From contig AP018282.1 in NCBI GenBank assembly GCA_002368355.1, positions 97,735 through 161,734 of the forward strand: a DNA stretch of 64,000 nucleotides. Direction: 5' to 3'. Of the stretch, positions 53,955 through 62,607 are shown one piece after another. The notes beneath the pieces are model-generated. The model saw only the letters and a list, made by a program, of their open reading frames with translations. It did no database searches and was not told where the DNA came from. Each line of letters opens with the position of its first letter. The first letter of the stretch is position 1. Source of the stretch: Chondrocystis sp. NIES-4102 (GTDB lineage: Bacteria; Cyanobacteriota; Cyanobacteriia; Cyanobacteriales; Xenococcaceae). The translations under genes were made by a program, and so were the position numbers.

Positions 53955-54431
53955 TCATTGCTGAAAACTAAAACGACCGTTTACATTTTCTCCACTAACA
54001 TCTGCGGCGATTTTAACTTGATATTGACCAGTTGTTGTACCAGGAAATAAAACTGTATAATGTTTTCCTTCATCATCATAAGTGAGATTTAGACTCTGTT
54101 GTTTGCCATCGGGTGACTGAACTAGAGCCGTTACTTTTGCATTAGGAATTGCTTCGTGAGTGTCACCTCTTTGTAGGTAAAGGTCTAAGTGAGTTCCTGT
54201 TTCCTCTTTTTCGGGTACAAACTCTAAATGATAAGCCCCCGATTCGACTACCTGTCCCCCATGAGATTCACCACTATCATCTTTATTAAGATTGGCAATA
54301 ATTAAAGTAGAAACCTTGGATAAAGAAATTGTAGAAGAGTTATTTAAATCCTTAGCCTGGGTGACGTTACTATAGGCTAATGAAATTCCAAAAGTACTTA
54401 AACTAATTAAAATTAATCTAGATAATTTCAA
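53955..54431 (-). CDS. Exported YtkA/FixH-like domain protein
   Basis: A 158-residue protein with a signal peptide and a beta-sandwich-like domain: VESGAYHLEFVPEKEETGTH, DLYLQRGDTHEAIPNAKVTA, SLNLTYDDEGKHY and GQYQVKIAADVSG. This pattern is that of YtkA/FixH-like periplasmic domains often seen beside metal efflux genes. His residues (SGESHGG) may bind metal. It is downstream of the RND pump copy 2 but with its own box at 54497-54513, so it is separately promoted. Confidence 0.65.
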   Translation of the reverse strand: MKLSRLILISLSTFGISLAYSNVTQAKDLNNSSTISLSKVSTLIIANLNKDDSGESHGGQVVESGAYHLEFVPEKEETGTHLDLYLQRGDTHEAIPNAKVTALVQSPDGKQQSLNLTYDDEGKHYTVLFPGTTTGQYQVKIAADVSGENVNGRFSFQQ

Positions 54432-54496
54432 GTTACTTACTCCTTATTTAGAAGAATTAAATTTACTACTGACTCTACTTAGAATGACATTGCAAA

Positions 54497-54513
54497 ATGA
54501 AATGAAGATGAAA
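54497..54513 (-). promoter_or_regulatory. TTTCAT box in a duplicated promoter (copy 1)
   Basis: ATGAAA-TGAAG-ATGAAA. The surrounding 54466-54545 matches 57738-57818 closely, from CTGACTCTACTTAGAATGAC through to GCGAAAGT. Confidence 0.7.
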
Positions 54514-54598
54514 TTTTAGCAGCAGTTTTACCGTTTGGGCGAAAGTTCATACATAATTAGGTTAGCGAAGCTTATCCGTTAGAATGAAACCAGAATTT

Positions 54599-57500
54599 TC
54601 AGATTTTAATTACCTCCGAAATTACCCTGTCATCTTCAACAACTGACATATTTGACTTGGGTATCAAGAACTTGCCAAACTTAGCATACAGGGCGGGTAA
54701 TACCAATAAAGTTAACGCTGTAGAAGTAAACAACCCTCCCAGGACGACTATGGCTAGAGGTTGCAAAATTTCTTTACCCGCACCCGTGCCAATAACCAAC
54801 GGAATCATTCCCAAAGCAGAGGTCAAAGCTGTCATCAAAATAGCCACTAAACGTTCCATAGAACCCTCAATAATGACCTGTCGTAAAGGCATTCCTCCTG
54901 CTAGCTTATTGTTATAGTTATCCACCAGCAGCAATCCATTGCGCGTTGCCACTCCGAATAAAGTAATAAATCCCACCAGCGAGGCTACAGATATTATTCC
55001 TCCTCCTATGGCAATAGAAAATATACCTCCCACCAGTGCTAGAGGCAAGTTAATCATAATCATCAGCATAGCTCCCACGGATTTTACAGCGAAGTACATT
55101 AAAACGGCAATTACGACAATTGCCAGTCCTCCGTAGATTAATAAATTCTGAGTCGCTCGTTGTTCCGATTCAAATTGACCGCCGTACTGGATAAAATAGC
55201 CCGTAGGCAACTGCACCGACTGACGTACCCGATCTTGAATTTCGTCCACGACTGAACCCAAATCTCGACCCGATACATTGGCAGAAACAACAATGAGACG
55301 AGAAACACTTTCTCGATTAATTGTATTGGGTCCAGTTCCGTAATCGATGTTGGCAACTTGAGCAAGGGGAATTTTTTGACCTGTAGGTGTATCAATTAGT
55401 AAGTTACGGATTACGTCTAAGTTGTTGCGAGCTTCTTCCCCCAACCAAACTACTAGGTCAAACAGTTGCTGTTCTTGGAGAACCTGAGAGACAACTGTTC
55501 CATTGAGTGCTGTTTCCACCATCTCAGCTAGATTACCGACGCTTAACCCGTAGCGAGCAGCTGCTTCTCGGTTAAATTGAATTTGTAGTTGTTTGATTGG
55601 AACTTGGGGTTCAAGCTGTAAATCTACCAGTCCCTCAATATCTTGTACAACTGCTTCTACTTCAGAACCCAGACGGCGTAATTCTTTTAAATCAGGACCA
55701 AAAACTTTAATTGCGATCGCACTTCTGACTCCAGACAATACTTCATCCATGCGGTGGGAAATAAATCCGCCAATATTAGGAGCGACTCCAGGGATTCTCG
55801 CAAATTCCTCTCGTAACTTGTCAATACTCCCCTCTCTGTCTTTCAATCCCTCTTCGCTCAATTCTACATCTAAATGACCCAGGTTCACTCCGCCTGCATC
55901 AGCATCACCTGGGGCGCGTCCAGCCCTTAACTGTACAGTTTTAAATCGCTTATCTTCTTTGAGGGCATCCTGCATTACTATTCCAGCCTGATTTGTCGCT
56001 TCCAAAGAACTTCCTGGATAAAGCAGCATCGTATTCACCAATGATGGTTCTTGAAATTCTGGCAAAAATACCCGTCCTAAACTTGGCAGAATTGCCAAAG
56101 AAGCGACTAAAGAAGCTCCTGCCACTACTAAAATAATGTTAGGGGAACGGGTGGCAAAATTAAGCAGAGGTCGATAAATTCGTTGCGACAAGGCACTAAC
56201 CCAAGTATCATCCGATGGCAAAGGTCGTTTGGTTAGCAAAATCGCGCATAGTGCTGGAGATAGGGTCATTGCCACAAGGGTAGAAGCAAAAATCGATACT
56301 AGGTAAGCAACACCCATAGGTGTAAAAATACGCCCTTCTACTCCCGTCAGCGAAAAAATAGGTGCAAAGACAACCGCAATAATTACCGTGGAAAAAATAA
56401 CGCTGACTCGTACTTCTACTGAGGTGTCATAAACCACTTGAAAAGGATGCACGGGATTATCTGCTAACTGATTCTTTCGCAAACCCCGATAGGCATTTTC
56501 CATATCGACAATTGAGTCATCTACTACCGAACCAATTGCCACTGCTAAACCACCTAAAGTCATGGTATTAATCCCCTGACCGAACCAGCTTAAAATCAAC
56601 ATTCCAATCAGAACCGATAAAGGAATTGCGCTGAGGGTAATAATGGCAGTGCGCCAGTTCATCAAAAACAATAATAGGATAATCGAAACAATAATAATTC
56701 CGTCACGGAGAGAATCAGTGACGTTTTTGATCGCAAATTCAATAAAATTTTCCTGACGAAAAGTTTCCGTTACTGTTACATCTTTAGGCAGTGAAGCTTT
56801 GACCTCTTCCATCGCCATTTCAATCTCTCTAGTAACGGTAGGAGTATCGTACTGAGGTTGTTTGTTAACCATGACTACAATCGCAGTTTGACCATTTAAA
56901 CTGCCATCCCCACGCTTTAAAGCAGCTCCAATCTTCACGTCTGCTATATCTTTAAGTAACACGGGTGTGCCATTACGAGCGGTTATCGCAGAACTTACCA
57001 GTTGCTCAATCGACTCGATGCGCCCCATGCCACGAATAATAATTTCTTGGTCGGGATTAATTAAAAAACCGCCTGCTGCATTAACATTAGCTCCTCTAGC
57101 AGCTGTGGTTACTTCATCTAAGGTAATATTAAAGGCTTTTAACTTGGCTGGATCGACCAACACCTGATATTGGCGCACATCTCCCCCATAGGCAATGACT
57201 TGAGAAATCCCTGGTATCGCTAGCAATCGGTTAGTTACATCGCGATCGATTAAGCGACGCACTTCCATCAGTGGAGTCGTTTGGGCAGTGAAAGCGTACT
57301 GAACGACTGTACCAATCGGGGAAGAAATCGGAGAAATTTGCGGATTTTCAACGTCTTCTGGTAATTTTTCCTGTACCTGTTGCAATCGCTCAGTTACCAA
57401 CTGACGCGCTTGATAAACATCTGTCCCCCACTTAAAGATGACTTTAACTACGGAAATACCGACTGCTGAGGAAGAACGCACTGTTTCTACACCAGGCGTA

Positions 57501-57724
57501 CCATTGACCGCACTTTCAATCGGCAGGGTAATTAACGATTCAACCTCTTCAGGAGCGAGTCCTGGGGCTTCCGTTTGGATTTCTACCTGTGGCGGAGCAA
57601 AGTCAGGAAAGACATCCAAAGGCATTTGGGTAAGATTATACGAACCCCAGATTGTGACGACAATGGCTCCTATAACCACCAGCCATCGTTGAACGATCGA
57701 CCACTTGAGGATAGAGTTGAGCAT
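54599..57724 (-). CDS. Heavy-metal RND efflux pump (CusA/CzcA-like), copy 2
   Basis: A 1041-residue HME-RND pump, alignable by eye along its whole length with copy 1: VFPDFAPPQVEIQTEAPGLA, GGLAVAIGSVVDDSIVDMEN, and SALGMIPLVIGTGAGKEIL. No adaptor gene adjoins it, so it must use the one at 46832 or one outside the window. Its promoter carries a clean box at 57771-57787. The duplication suggests a paralogous pump tuned to another metal or level, but the ion is unknown. Confidence 0.92.
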   Translation of the reverse strand: MLNSILKWSIVQRWLVVIGAIVVTIWGSYNLTQMPLDVFPDFAPPQVEIQTEAPGLAPEEVESLITLPIESAVNGTPGVETVRSSSAVGISVVKVIFKWGTDVYQARQLVTERLQQVQEKLPEDVENPQISPISSPIGTVVQYAFTAQTTPLMEVRRLIDRDVTNRLLAIPGISQVIAYGGDVRQYQVLVDPAKLKAFNITLDEVTTAARGANVNAAGGFLINPDQEIIIRGMGRIESIEQLVSSAITARNGTPVLLKDIADVKIGAALKRGDGSLNGQTAIVVMVNKQPQYDTPTVTREIEMAMEEVKASLPKDVTVTETFRQENFIEFAIKNVTDSLRDGIIIVSIILLLFLMNWRTAIITLSAIPLSVLIGMLILSWFGQGINTMTLGGLAVAIGSVVDDSIVDMENAYRGLRKNQLADNPVHPFQVVYDTSVEVRVSVIFSTVIIAVVFAPIFSLTGVEGRIFTPMGVAYLVSIFASTLVAMTLSPALCAILLTKRPLPSDDTWVSALSQRIYRPLLNFATRSPNIILVVAGASLVASLAILPSLGRVFLPEFQEPSLVNTMLLYPGSSLEATNQAGIVMQDALKEDKRFKTVQLRAGRAPGDADAGGVNLGHLDVELSEEGLKDREGSIDKLREEFARIPGVAPNIGGFISHRMDEVLSGVRSAIAIKVFGPDLKELRRLGSEVEAVVQDIEGLVDLQLEPQVPIKQLQIQFNREAAARYGLSVGNLAEMVETALNGTVVSQVLQEQQLFDLVVWLGEEARNNLDVIRNLLIDTPTGQKIPLAQVANIDYGTGPNTINRESVSRLIVVSANVSGRDLGSVVDEIQDRVRQSVQLPTGYFIQYGGQFESEQRATQNLLIYGGLAIVVIAVLMYFAVKSVGAMLMIMINLPLALVGGIFSIAIGGGIISVASLVGFITLFGVATRNGLLLVDNYNNKLAGGMPLRQVIIEGSMERLVAILMTALTSALGMIPLVIGTGAGKEILQPLAIVVLGGLFTSTALTLLVLPALYAKFGKFLIPKSNMSVVEDDRVISEVIKI

Positions 57725-57770
57725 GAAAAATTAAATTTACAACTGACTCTACTTAGAATGACATTCCAAG

Positions 57771-57787
57771 ATGAAATGAAGATGAAA
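57771..57787 (-). promoter_or_regulatory. TTTCAT box in a duplicated promoter (copy 2)
   Basis: ATGAAA-TGAAG-ATGAAA, 47 bases ahead of the pump start, in its direction. Same module as at 54497. Confidence 0.7.
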
Positions 57788-57974
57788 TTCTAACAGAAGT
57801 TTTATCGTTGGCGCGAAAGTACTTAATATTGTTGTTTAAAATTCGCTCTTGTTTCTGCACAATGTCCTCTAAAAAAGTTTACTTGCAAAAAAAACTAACA
57901 GTCAGTAGCTTTACAGTTATTAAGAAATTTAGTTAATCTAATTTATCAAATTCAGATTTAAAAATGGTACGAAA

Positions 57975-57991
57975 TTTCATTTTGATTTCAT
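57975..57991 (+). promoter_or_regulatory. TTTCAT-N5-TTTCAT box before the 58044 gene
   Basis: TTTCAT-TTTGA-TTTCAT, in the direction of the plus-strand gene, 53 bases before its start. Confidence 0.65.
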
Positions 57992-58043
57992 CTACGGCTA
58001 AGACAATAGGAATTCAGATGGAGTCAAACATAATCGAATTAAT

Positions 58044-58832
58044 ATGATGTTTATTAGAATAATGCAAGCTAGTAAGTTTTTATTCTTTGTAATTATTATA
58101 AATATTTTAAGTATTGATGCATTAGTAGCACAAAACATTACTACTAACTCTATAAATTTTTTATCGAATAGTAGTACGATTTTAGTAAAAAAACATTCGC
58201 CTCAAATAAAGACTAAATTTACTCTTGAAAATTATTCAATCGAACACCAAGGAAGTAATACTTTAGATATTACTATTCAATATAGTTCTTTCTTTAAAAA
58301 TACAAGTTCAATTTATTATAAAAAACACATATCTACTCAAGTGGAGCGTTTGCTAAAAACTTATCCTAATAAAAATGATTATTGGGAGGTTATGAATTAT
58401 TATTTAACTAAAAAACTTATCCAACAAAACCCAGAATTATCTTCAGTAACTATTACTTTAGTTGTTTATCCCAATCAAGAATACTCTTATCATCGATCGA
58501 CTACTGTAACTCAAACTCACAACGGTGAAAAAAAAGAATCTTGGCATTTTAATTTTCTTATAATACTTACACAAAAAAGTCAAGATTCCTTCATGCAAAT
58601 TGATGTTTACTATACCTATAAAAATGATTTTTCCACCATTGATTATCCCGACTTTATTCCGATTTACCAGCAAATTAAAACTTTTATCGTTACTCGTAGT
58701 ATTACTAAAAAATCTTGGACGAATCTAGAGCAACAGTTAAAAACAAAATTACTTCAGCAAAATCCAATGTTTTCTTCTTTATCTATTGAGTTAAAACAGT
58801 CAAAACCAATTCATCAACAACGTCATCATTGA
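58044..58832 (+). CDS. Exported protein of unknown function with internal repeat
   Basis: A 262-residue protein with a signal peptide ending in VAQ and no family I recognise. Two parts of the sequence resemble each other: near 110-140 (YYLTKKLIQQNPELSSVTI) and near 225-255 (QLKTKLLQQNPMFSSLSIEL), which suggests internal duplication. The C-terminus is His-rich (HQQRHH). It is very AT-rich, compared with the pump genes. A clean TTTCAT box upstream places it in the metal regulon. Confidence 0.65.
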   Translation: MMFIRIMQASKFLFFVIIINILSIDALVAQNITTNSINFLSNSSTILVKKHSPQIKTKFTLENYSIEHQGSNTLDITIQYSSFFKNTSSIYYKKHISTQVERLLKTYPNKNDYWEVMNYYLTKKLIQQNPELSSVTITLVVYPNQEYSYHRSTTVTQTHNGEKKESWHFNFLIILTQKSQDSFMQIDVYYTYKNDFSTIDYPDFIPIYQQIKTFIVTRSITKKSWTNLEQQLKTKLLQQNPMFSSLSIELKQSKPIHQQRHH

Positions 58833-58883
58833 TTTCAATAACAGAATAATTCTCTAAAAAACTGGCTTGATAGCTATTAAACT

Positions 58884-58933
58884 CTCATCAATCAATTTAT
58901 TTGCTAACTTTTGAACTACTTAACGAGAAACAA
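58884..58933. repeat. 51-base repeat, second copy
   Basis: Second copy of 52443-52493, with a few base changes, between two genes of the island. Confidence 0.6.
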
Positions 58934-59011
58934 GAAGCACTCGCGCTAAAACTGCCTACAAAAATTGGCTCGTTGTTGTAACGCTACGTTTATTTTTACA
59001 AAAGCCGATAA

Positions 59012-59028
59012 TTTCATCTTGATTTCAT
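59012..59028 (+). promoter_or_regulatory. TTTCAT-N5-TTTCAT box before the methyltransferase gene
   Basis: TTTCAT-CTTGA-TTTCAT, 47 bases before ATG 59075, in its direction. Confidence 0.7.
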
Positions 59029-59074
59029 CTCGATCTGAAATAATTAGGTGCAGTCACAACCTAGGAGTACGAAA

Positions 59075-60346
59075 ATGACTTCTTCAACACGATCGCTTGG
59101 TAATGGCGACAGTCTAAAACTCCATCAACACATGGTAGACAGGTTAAAGCGATCGGGACATATTCGTAATTCGCGCCTAGAAGAAGCTTATCGTGCGGTT
59201 CCTCGTCATTTATTCTTGCCAGCAGCGCCTCTTGAAGAGATTTATCGCAACCAACCAATTGTGATTAAAAATGAAAAAGAAGAAATTATTAGCACTTCTA
59301 CACAACCAGGAACTATGGCGATCTCATTGGCACTACTCCAAGTCAAACCAGGTCAGCGAGTTCTAGAAATCGGTACGGGTAGTGGTTACAATGCAGCTCT
59401 TTTAGCTCATCTGGTCGGCGAAAGCGGACAGGTAGTTACTATCGATCTAGACGAAAATTTAGTGCAGAATGCTCGTAAGAATTTAGCAGAGGCTGGCTTT
59501 GAGCGAGTAGAAGTAGTTTGTGCCGATGGTAGTTTTGGTTGTCCTACTTCTGCTCCTTTTGATCGCATTATTTCAACAGCAGCCGTGACAGATATTTTTC
59601 CAGCTTGGCAAGAGCAATTACATTCTGAAGGTCAGCTTTTATTGCCCTTCTCATTGGGAGGACCACAAATTTTAGTCGCTTTTCAAGCCATTGACAGCTA
59701 CTTTGTCAGTAGTTCGGTTTTCGTCTGTGACTATATGTCTCTGAGTGGCGATAATTCAAGATTTGAGCAAGTCTGGCAACTTGGGTCGCAACCAGGACTC
59801 AATTTGATAGCTGAAGAATCGCTAGATATTGATGCAGACACCATATACAATTGGCTGAATGAACCAAGTCATGACTATCCTACTTCCGTAGAAGTTACTA
59901 TCGAAGAAATTATGCAGGGATTGAGATATTGGTTGGCACTACAAGGAAAAGGCTGGTGTATTCTAAATGCTAAAGACGATATAGCTCGAAGCAATATAGT
60001 GCCAGAATTATATCAAGCTAATAGTCAAAATTACGTCAGCATTACCATGGGTCGAGTCGGTAGAGAATCTTTGAGCGTCTTGATGCGACATACTAATAAG
60101 TCTGCTTCTTACCAAGATTCTTTTGAGTTAGGAATTCGCAACTTTGGTTTCGATCAAACACTGGCAATTGAATTGGTAAATCAAATTGAAGCGTGGGATA
60201 AAGCAGGTCGTCCCCTAGTTCGAGGATTACGAGTTCGTGCTTTTAAAAATGAAGATGATCGCGCTTTCGATCCTCACGCCTTAATTCTTGAGCGACATTG
60301 GAATCGTTTCTTACTCGACCATCCCTCTTTTCAAATTATTTCCTAA
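59075..60346 (+). CDS. PCMT-like methyltransferase with long C-terminal extension
   Basis: ATG at 59075 has an AGGAG ribosome site; a GTG 27 bases earlier lies before it. The 423-residue protein begins with a protein-L-isoaspartate methyltransferase domain (~15-220): AYRAVPRHLFLP, STSTQPGTMAISLALLQV, then SAM-binding LEIGTGSGYNAALLAHL. These enzymes methylate damaged isoaspartyl residues. Ordinary PCMT ends near 210-220; ~200 more residues follow with no motif I know. A TTTCAT box upstream suggests use under metal stress, perhaps in protein repair. Confidence 0.8.
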   Translation: MTSSTRSLGNGDSLKLHQHMVDRLKRSGHIRNSRLEEAYRAVPRHLFLPAAPLEEIYRNQPIVIKNEKEEIISTSTQPGTMAISLALLQVKPGQRVLEIGTGSGYNAALLAHLVGESGQVVTIDLDENLVQNARKNLAEAGFERVEVVCADGSFGCPTSAPFDRIISTAAVTDIFPAWQEQLHSEGQLLLPFSLGGPQILVAFQAIDSYFVSSSVFVCDYMSLSGDNSRFEQVWQLGSQPGLNLIAEESLDIDADTIYNWLNEPSHDYPTSVEVTIEEIMQGLRYWLALQGKGWCILNAKDDIARSNIVPELYQANSQNYVSITMGRVGRESLSVLMRHTNKSASYQDSFELGIRNFGFDQTLAIELVNQIEAWDKAGRPLVRGLRVRAFKNEDDRAFDPHALILERHWNRFLLDHPSFQIIS

Positions 60347-60464
60347 TTCCTCCAGAAGTTTCTGAAAAATATATGATTTTTTGGCTAAAAATTTTATTTA
60401 AATATAATTAAAATGCCATGTTCGCAGCCCGATCAATATTAATAAAATCGCTTAACACGCCTAA

Positions 60465-60481
60465 ATGAAATTGAGATGAAA
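60465..60481. promoter_or_regulatory. TTTCAT box in reverse orientation
   Basis: ATGAAA-TTGAG-ATGAAA, 141 bases before the copper-binding protein gene but in the opposite orientation to the usual one. Confidence 0.5.
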
Positions 60482-60621
60482 TGCTTGTATGGCGAAGGAA
60501 TGAAATCTAGATTAAGCCAGAAGTGAGAGGAATCGATACTGCTATTTGATTAGTGTAAACACAGACAACATGAAAACTGCATCATGTGTGTTTATTACTT
60601 TAATTAAATAGGAGTTAGATT

Positions 60622-60969
60622 ATGACAGCAACTCATCAATCCCAACTTGATACTTGTATTCAAGCTTGCCTCGATTGTCTGCGCGATTGTGAAAATTGTG
60701 CCGCTGCCTGTTTGGACAGCGAAATGGTACAAATGATGGCTGAATGTATCAAGCTATGTCGCGATTGTGCCGATACTTGCGCTCTGTGCGCTCGGTTTAT
60801 GTCTCGTAATTCAGCACTTCACGGTCAAGTGTGCGGTGTTTGTGCTGAAGCTTGCGATCGCTGTGCGGCTGAATGTGAAAAACATGACCACGAACACTGT
60901 AAACGTTGTGCGGCATCTTGTCGTCGCTGTGCTGAATCTTGCCGACAAATGGCAATGGCAATGAGATAG
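60622..60969 (+). CDS. Four-helix bundle copper-binding protein (Csp/DUF326)
   Basis: A 115-residue protein with 19 Cys arranged in repeated CxxC-x(n)-C pattern (CIQACLDCLRDCENCAAAC, CKRCAASCRRCAESC). No signal peptide is visible, so it should be cytoplasmic, like Csp3. Csp proteins store many Cu(I) ions within the bundle. It has an AGGAG ribosome site. Neighbouring flavodoxin and DUF305 proteins are consistent with copper handling. Confidence 0.92.
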   Translation: MTATHQSQLDTCIQACLDCLRDCENCAAACLDSEMVQMMAECIKLCRDCADTCALCARFMSRNSALHGQVCGVCAEACDRCAAECEKHDHEHCKRCAASCRRCAESCRQMAMAMR

Positions 60970-60991
60970 GTTGATTGGAAGATCGTCATGC

Positions 60992-61015
60992 AAATCCGTT
61001 TTGTGTGGCGATCAA
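60992..61015. repeat. 24-base repeat, copy 1
   Basis: AAATCCGTTTTGTGTGGCGA followed by TCAA. An identical copy is at 62578-62601, and a partial one at 63262-63279 (TTTTTGTGTAGCGATCAA). Confidence 0.6.
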
Positions 61016-61048
61016 ATTCAACGTTTAAAAAATTGACCAGGAGAAAGC

Positions 61049-61561
61049 ATGGCTAAAATTGGCTTATTTTATGGCACTCAAACTAGCAACACTCAAACAG
61101 CGGCTGAAATGATTCAAAAAGAGTTTGGCGGAGATGGCATTGTGGACTTGTATGACATTTCTCAGACTGAACCGAGCGATTTTGAAGGTTATGGCTATAT
61201 TATTATTGGTTGTCCTACCTGGAATGTTGGAGAACTACAAAGCGATTGGGAAGATTTCTACGATGAGTTAGGTAACATCGACTTCGCTGACAAAAAAGTT
61301 GCTTATTTTGGAGAAGGAGATGAGGCAGGTTATCCCGATACTTTTCAAGATGCGATGGGGATGTTGGAAGAAAAAATTTCAGAACTCGGTGGCGAAACCG
61401 TTGGCTATTGGTCTACAGAGGGTTATGAGTTTAGCGATTCTAAAGCACTCCGCGATGGCAAATTTGTCGGTTTGGCATTAGATGAAGATAATCAATCCGA
61501 TTTAACCGAAGAACGAATCAAAACCTGGGTTGCTCAACTAAAGCAAGAGTTGGGGGTATAG
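61049..61561 (+). CDS. isiB: Flavodoxin
   Basis: A 170-residue long-chain flavodoxin with FMN loop GLFYGTQTSNTQTAAE, the aromatic loop CPTWNVGELQSDW and a YFGEGDEAGYPDTFQDA loop, ending in LALDEDNQSDL. It carries electrons from photosystem I in place of ferredoxin, mainly when iron is scarce. Ribosome site AGGAGA. Being in a copper-type island, it may back up iron-sulphur carriers that copper damages, which is inference. Confidence 0.92.
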   Translation: MAKIGLFYGTQTSNTQTAAEMIQKEFGGDGIVDLYDISQTEPSDFEGYGYIIIGCPTWNVGELQSDWEDFYDELGNIDFADKKVAYFGEGDEAGYPDTFQDAMGMLEEKISELGGETVGYWSTEGYEFSDSKALRDGKFVGLALDEDNQSDLTEERIKTWVAQLKQELGV

Positions 61562-61563
61562 AA

Positions 61564-61677
61564 ATGAGAAGTGTAGATTGGCTAACCCTTGGATCAATTA
61601 TTTTAATTGCTAGCAATGTTCTTTGGCAAGACAGTTTAAATAGCGATCGCATACATACAAAAATGAAATCAAGATGA
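61564..61677 (+). CDS. Possible 37-residue membrane peptide
   Basis: A short frame beginning 2 bases after the flavodoxin stop: MRSVDWLTLGSIILIASNVL, a single hydrophobic helix followed by a polar end. It runs into a regulatory box at its stop. No homologue in mind; it may be a chance frame. Confidence 0.25.
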   Translation: MRSVDWLTLGSIILIASNVLWQDSLNSDRIHTKMKSR

Positions 61678-61679
61678 AA
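61663..61679. promoter_or_regulatory. TTTCAT box in reverse orientation before DUF305
   Basis: ATGAAA-TCAAG-ATGAAA, 119 bases upstream of the DUF305 gene at 61798, in the reversed orientation. Confidence 0.55.
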
Positions 61680-61797
61680 TCCTCGTAGTTCGTTAGGAAG
61701 AAATTTCCATCATGCCATTAGTCAGACGTAATTATCTTTGCAACTTTGTAAAGTAAAGTTGAAAGCCAAAAAAGTTGAAAGTTGAGTAATATATATT

Positions 61798-62454
61798 ATG
61801 AAAAAAAAAGTTGCTGTTTATTTCTTTGCTACATTACTAACCAGCAGTGCGATCGCATCACTCATTAGCGTTAATGCTGTTGATGCTAACGAGCGCAAAC
61901 TAGCCCAAACTTCCCCTGAGACGAGCGCAACACCGATGGAAAGTCAGATGAACGCTAGTACCCAGGAAGTGGATCGAAACTTTATTGAAATGATGATTCC
62001 CCATCATCAAGGTGCTACAGAAATGGCGAAAATGGCTTTAGACCAAGCCGAAAGTCCACAAGTGAGAGAACTCGCCCAATCGATTATTGAGGAGCAAACC
62101 CGCGAAATCGCGCAAATGCGAAATTGGTATAAACAGTGGTACGGTACTGAAGTTCCTGTTAATAGTTCGAGCATGGAAATGAACGGTGGTATGAACCAAG
62201 AGATGAAGATGTCCATGCAGCATCAAGACATGATGGAAGAAGAAATGATGTCAGCTTTGGAAAATGCTGATGATTTCGAGCGTGAATTTTTGAATCAAAT
62301 GATTCGTCATCATAGCATGGCATCAATGATGGCTGGAATGGTTGTTAACAGTGCCGAACACCAAGAAATTCGCCAACTAGCTCAAACGATTGTTAGAGAT
62401 CAAAATGAGGAAATTGCCCAAATGAGGCAAATGCTAGCTCAAGCGAAAAAATAA
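61798..62454 (+). CDS. Exported DUF305 protein, CopM-like
   Basis: A 218-residue protein with signal peptide and two DUF305 halves: FIEMMIPHHQGATEMAKMAL.., and later FLNQMIRHHSMASMMAGMVV. A Met-rich link lies between them (MEMNGGMNQEMKMSMQHQDM). His and Met clusters of this kind bind copper. In Synechocystis the periplasmic DUF305 protein CopM works with the CopRS pair, so this is the nearest known relative by role, though the exact orthology is not shown. Confidence 0.82.
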   Translation: MKKKVAVYFFATLLTSSAIASLISVNAVDANERKLAQTSPETSATPMESQMNASTQEVDRNFIEMMIPHHQGATEMAKMALDQAESPQVRELAQSIIEEQTREIAQMRNWYKQWYGTEVPVNSSSMEMNGGMNQEMKMSMQHQDMMEEEMMSALENADDFEREFLNQMIRHHSMASMMAGMVVNSAEHQEIRQLAQTIVRDQNEEIAQMRQMLAQAKK

Positions 62455-62577
62455 AAAATAACCAGCTTTTGAAATTCTTGTTTACCAGTACAGATTTAGA
62501 TCGAAAGCGATTTCTTCAACTTGTCTCGTAATTGTTTCATCACCTTCACAGCTATCTCCAACTCTACAGCATCCATT

Positions 62578-62601
62578 AAATCCGTTTTGTGTGGCGATCA
62601 A
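62578..62601. repeat. 24-base repeat, copy 2
   Basis: Exact second copy of 60992-61015, just after the DUF305 gene and next to the Uma2 stop. Confidence 0.6.
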
Positions 62602-62607
62602 TTTAAG

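Noticed and set aside
55138..57692. Several frames inside RND pump copy 2
   Set aside because: Shadows of a 1041-residue gene.
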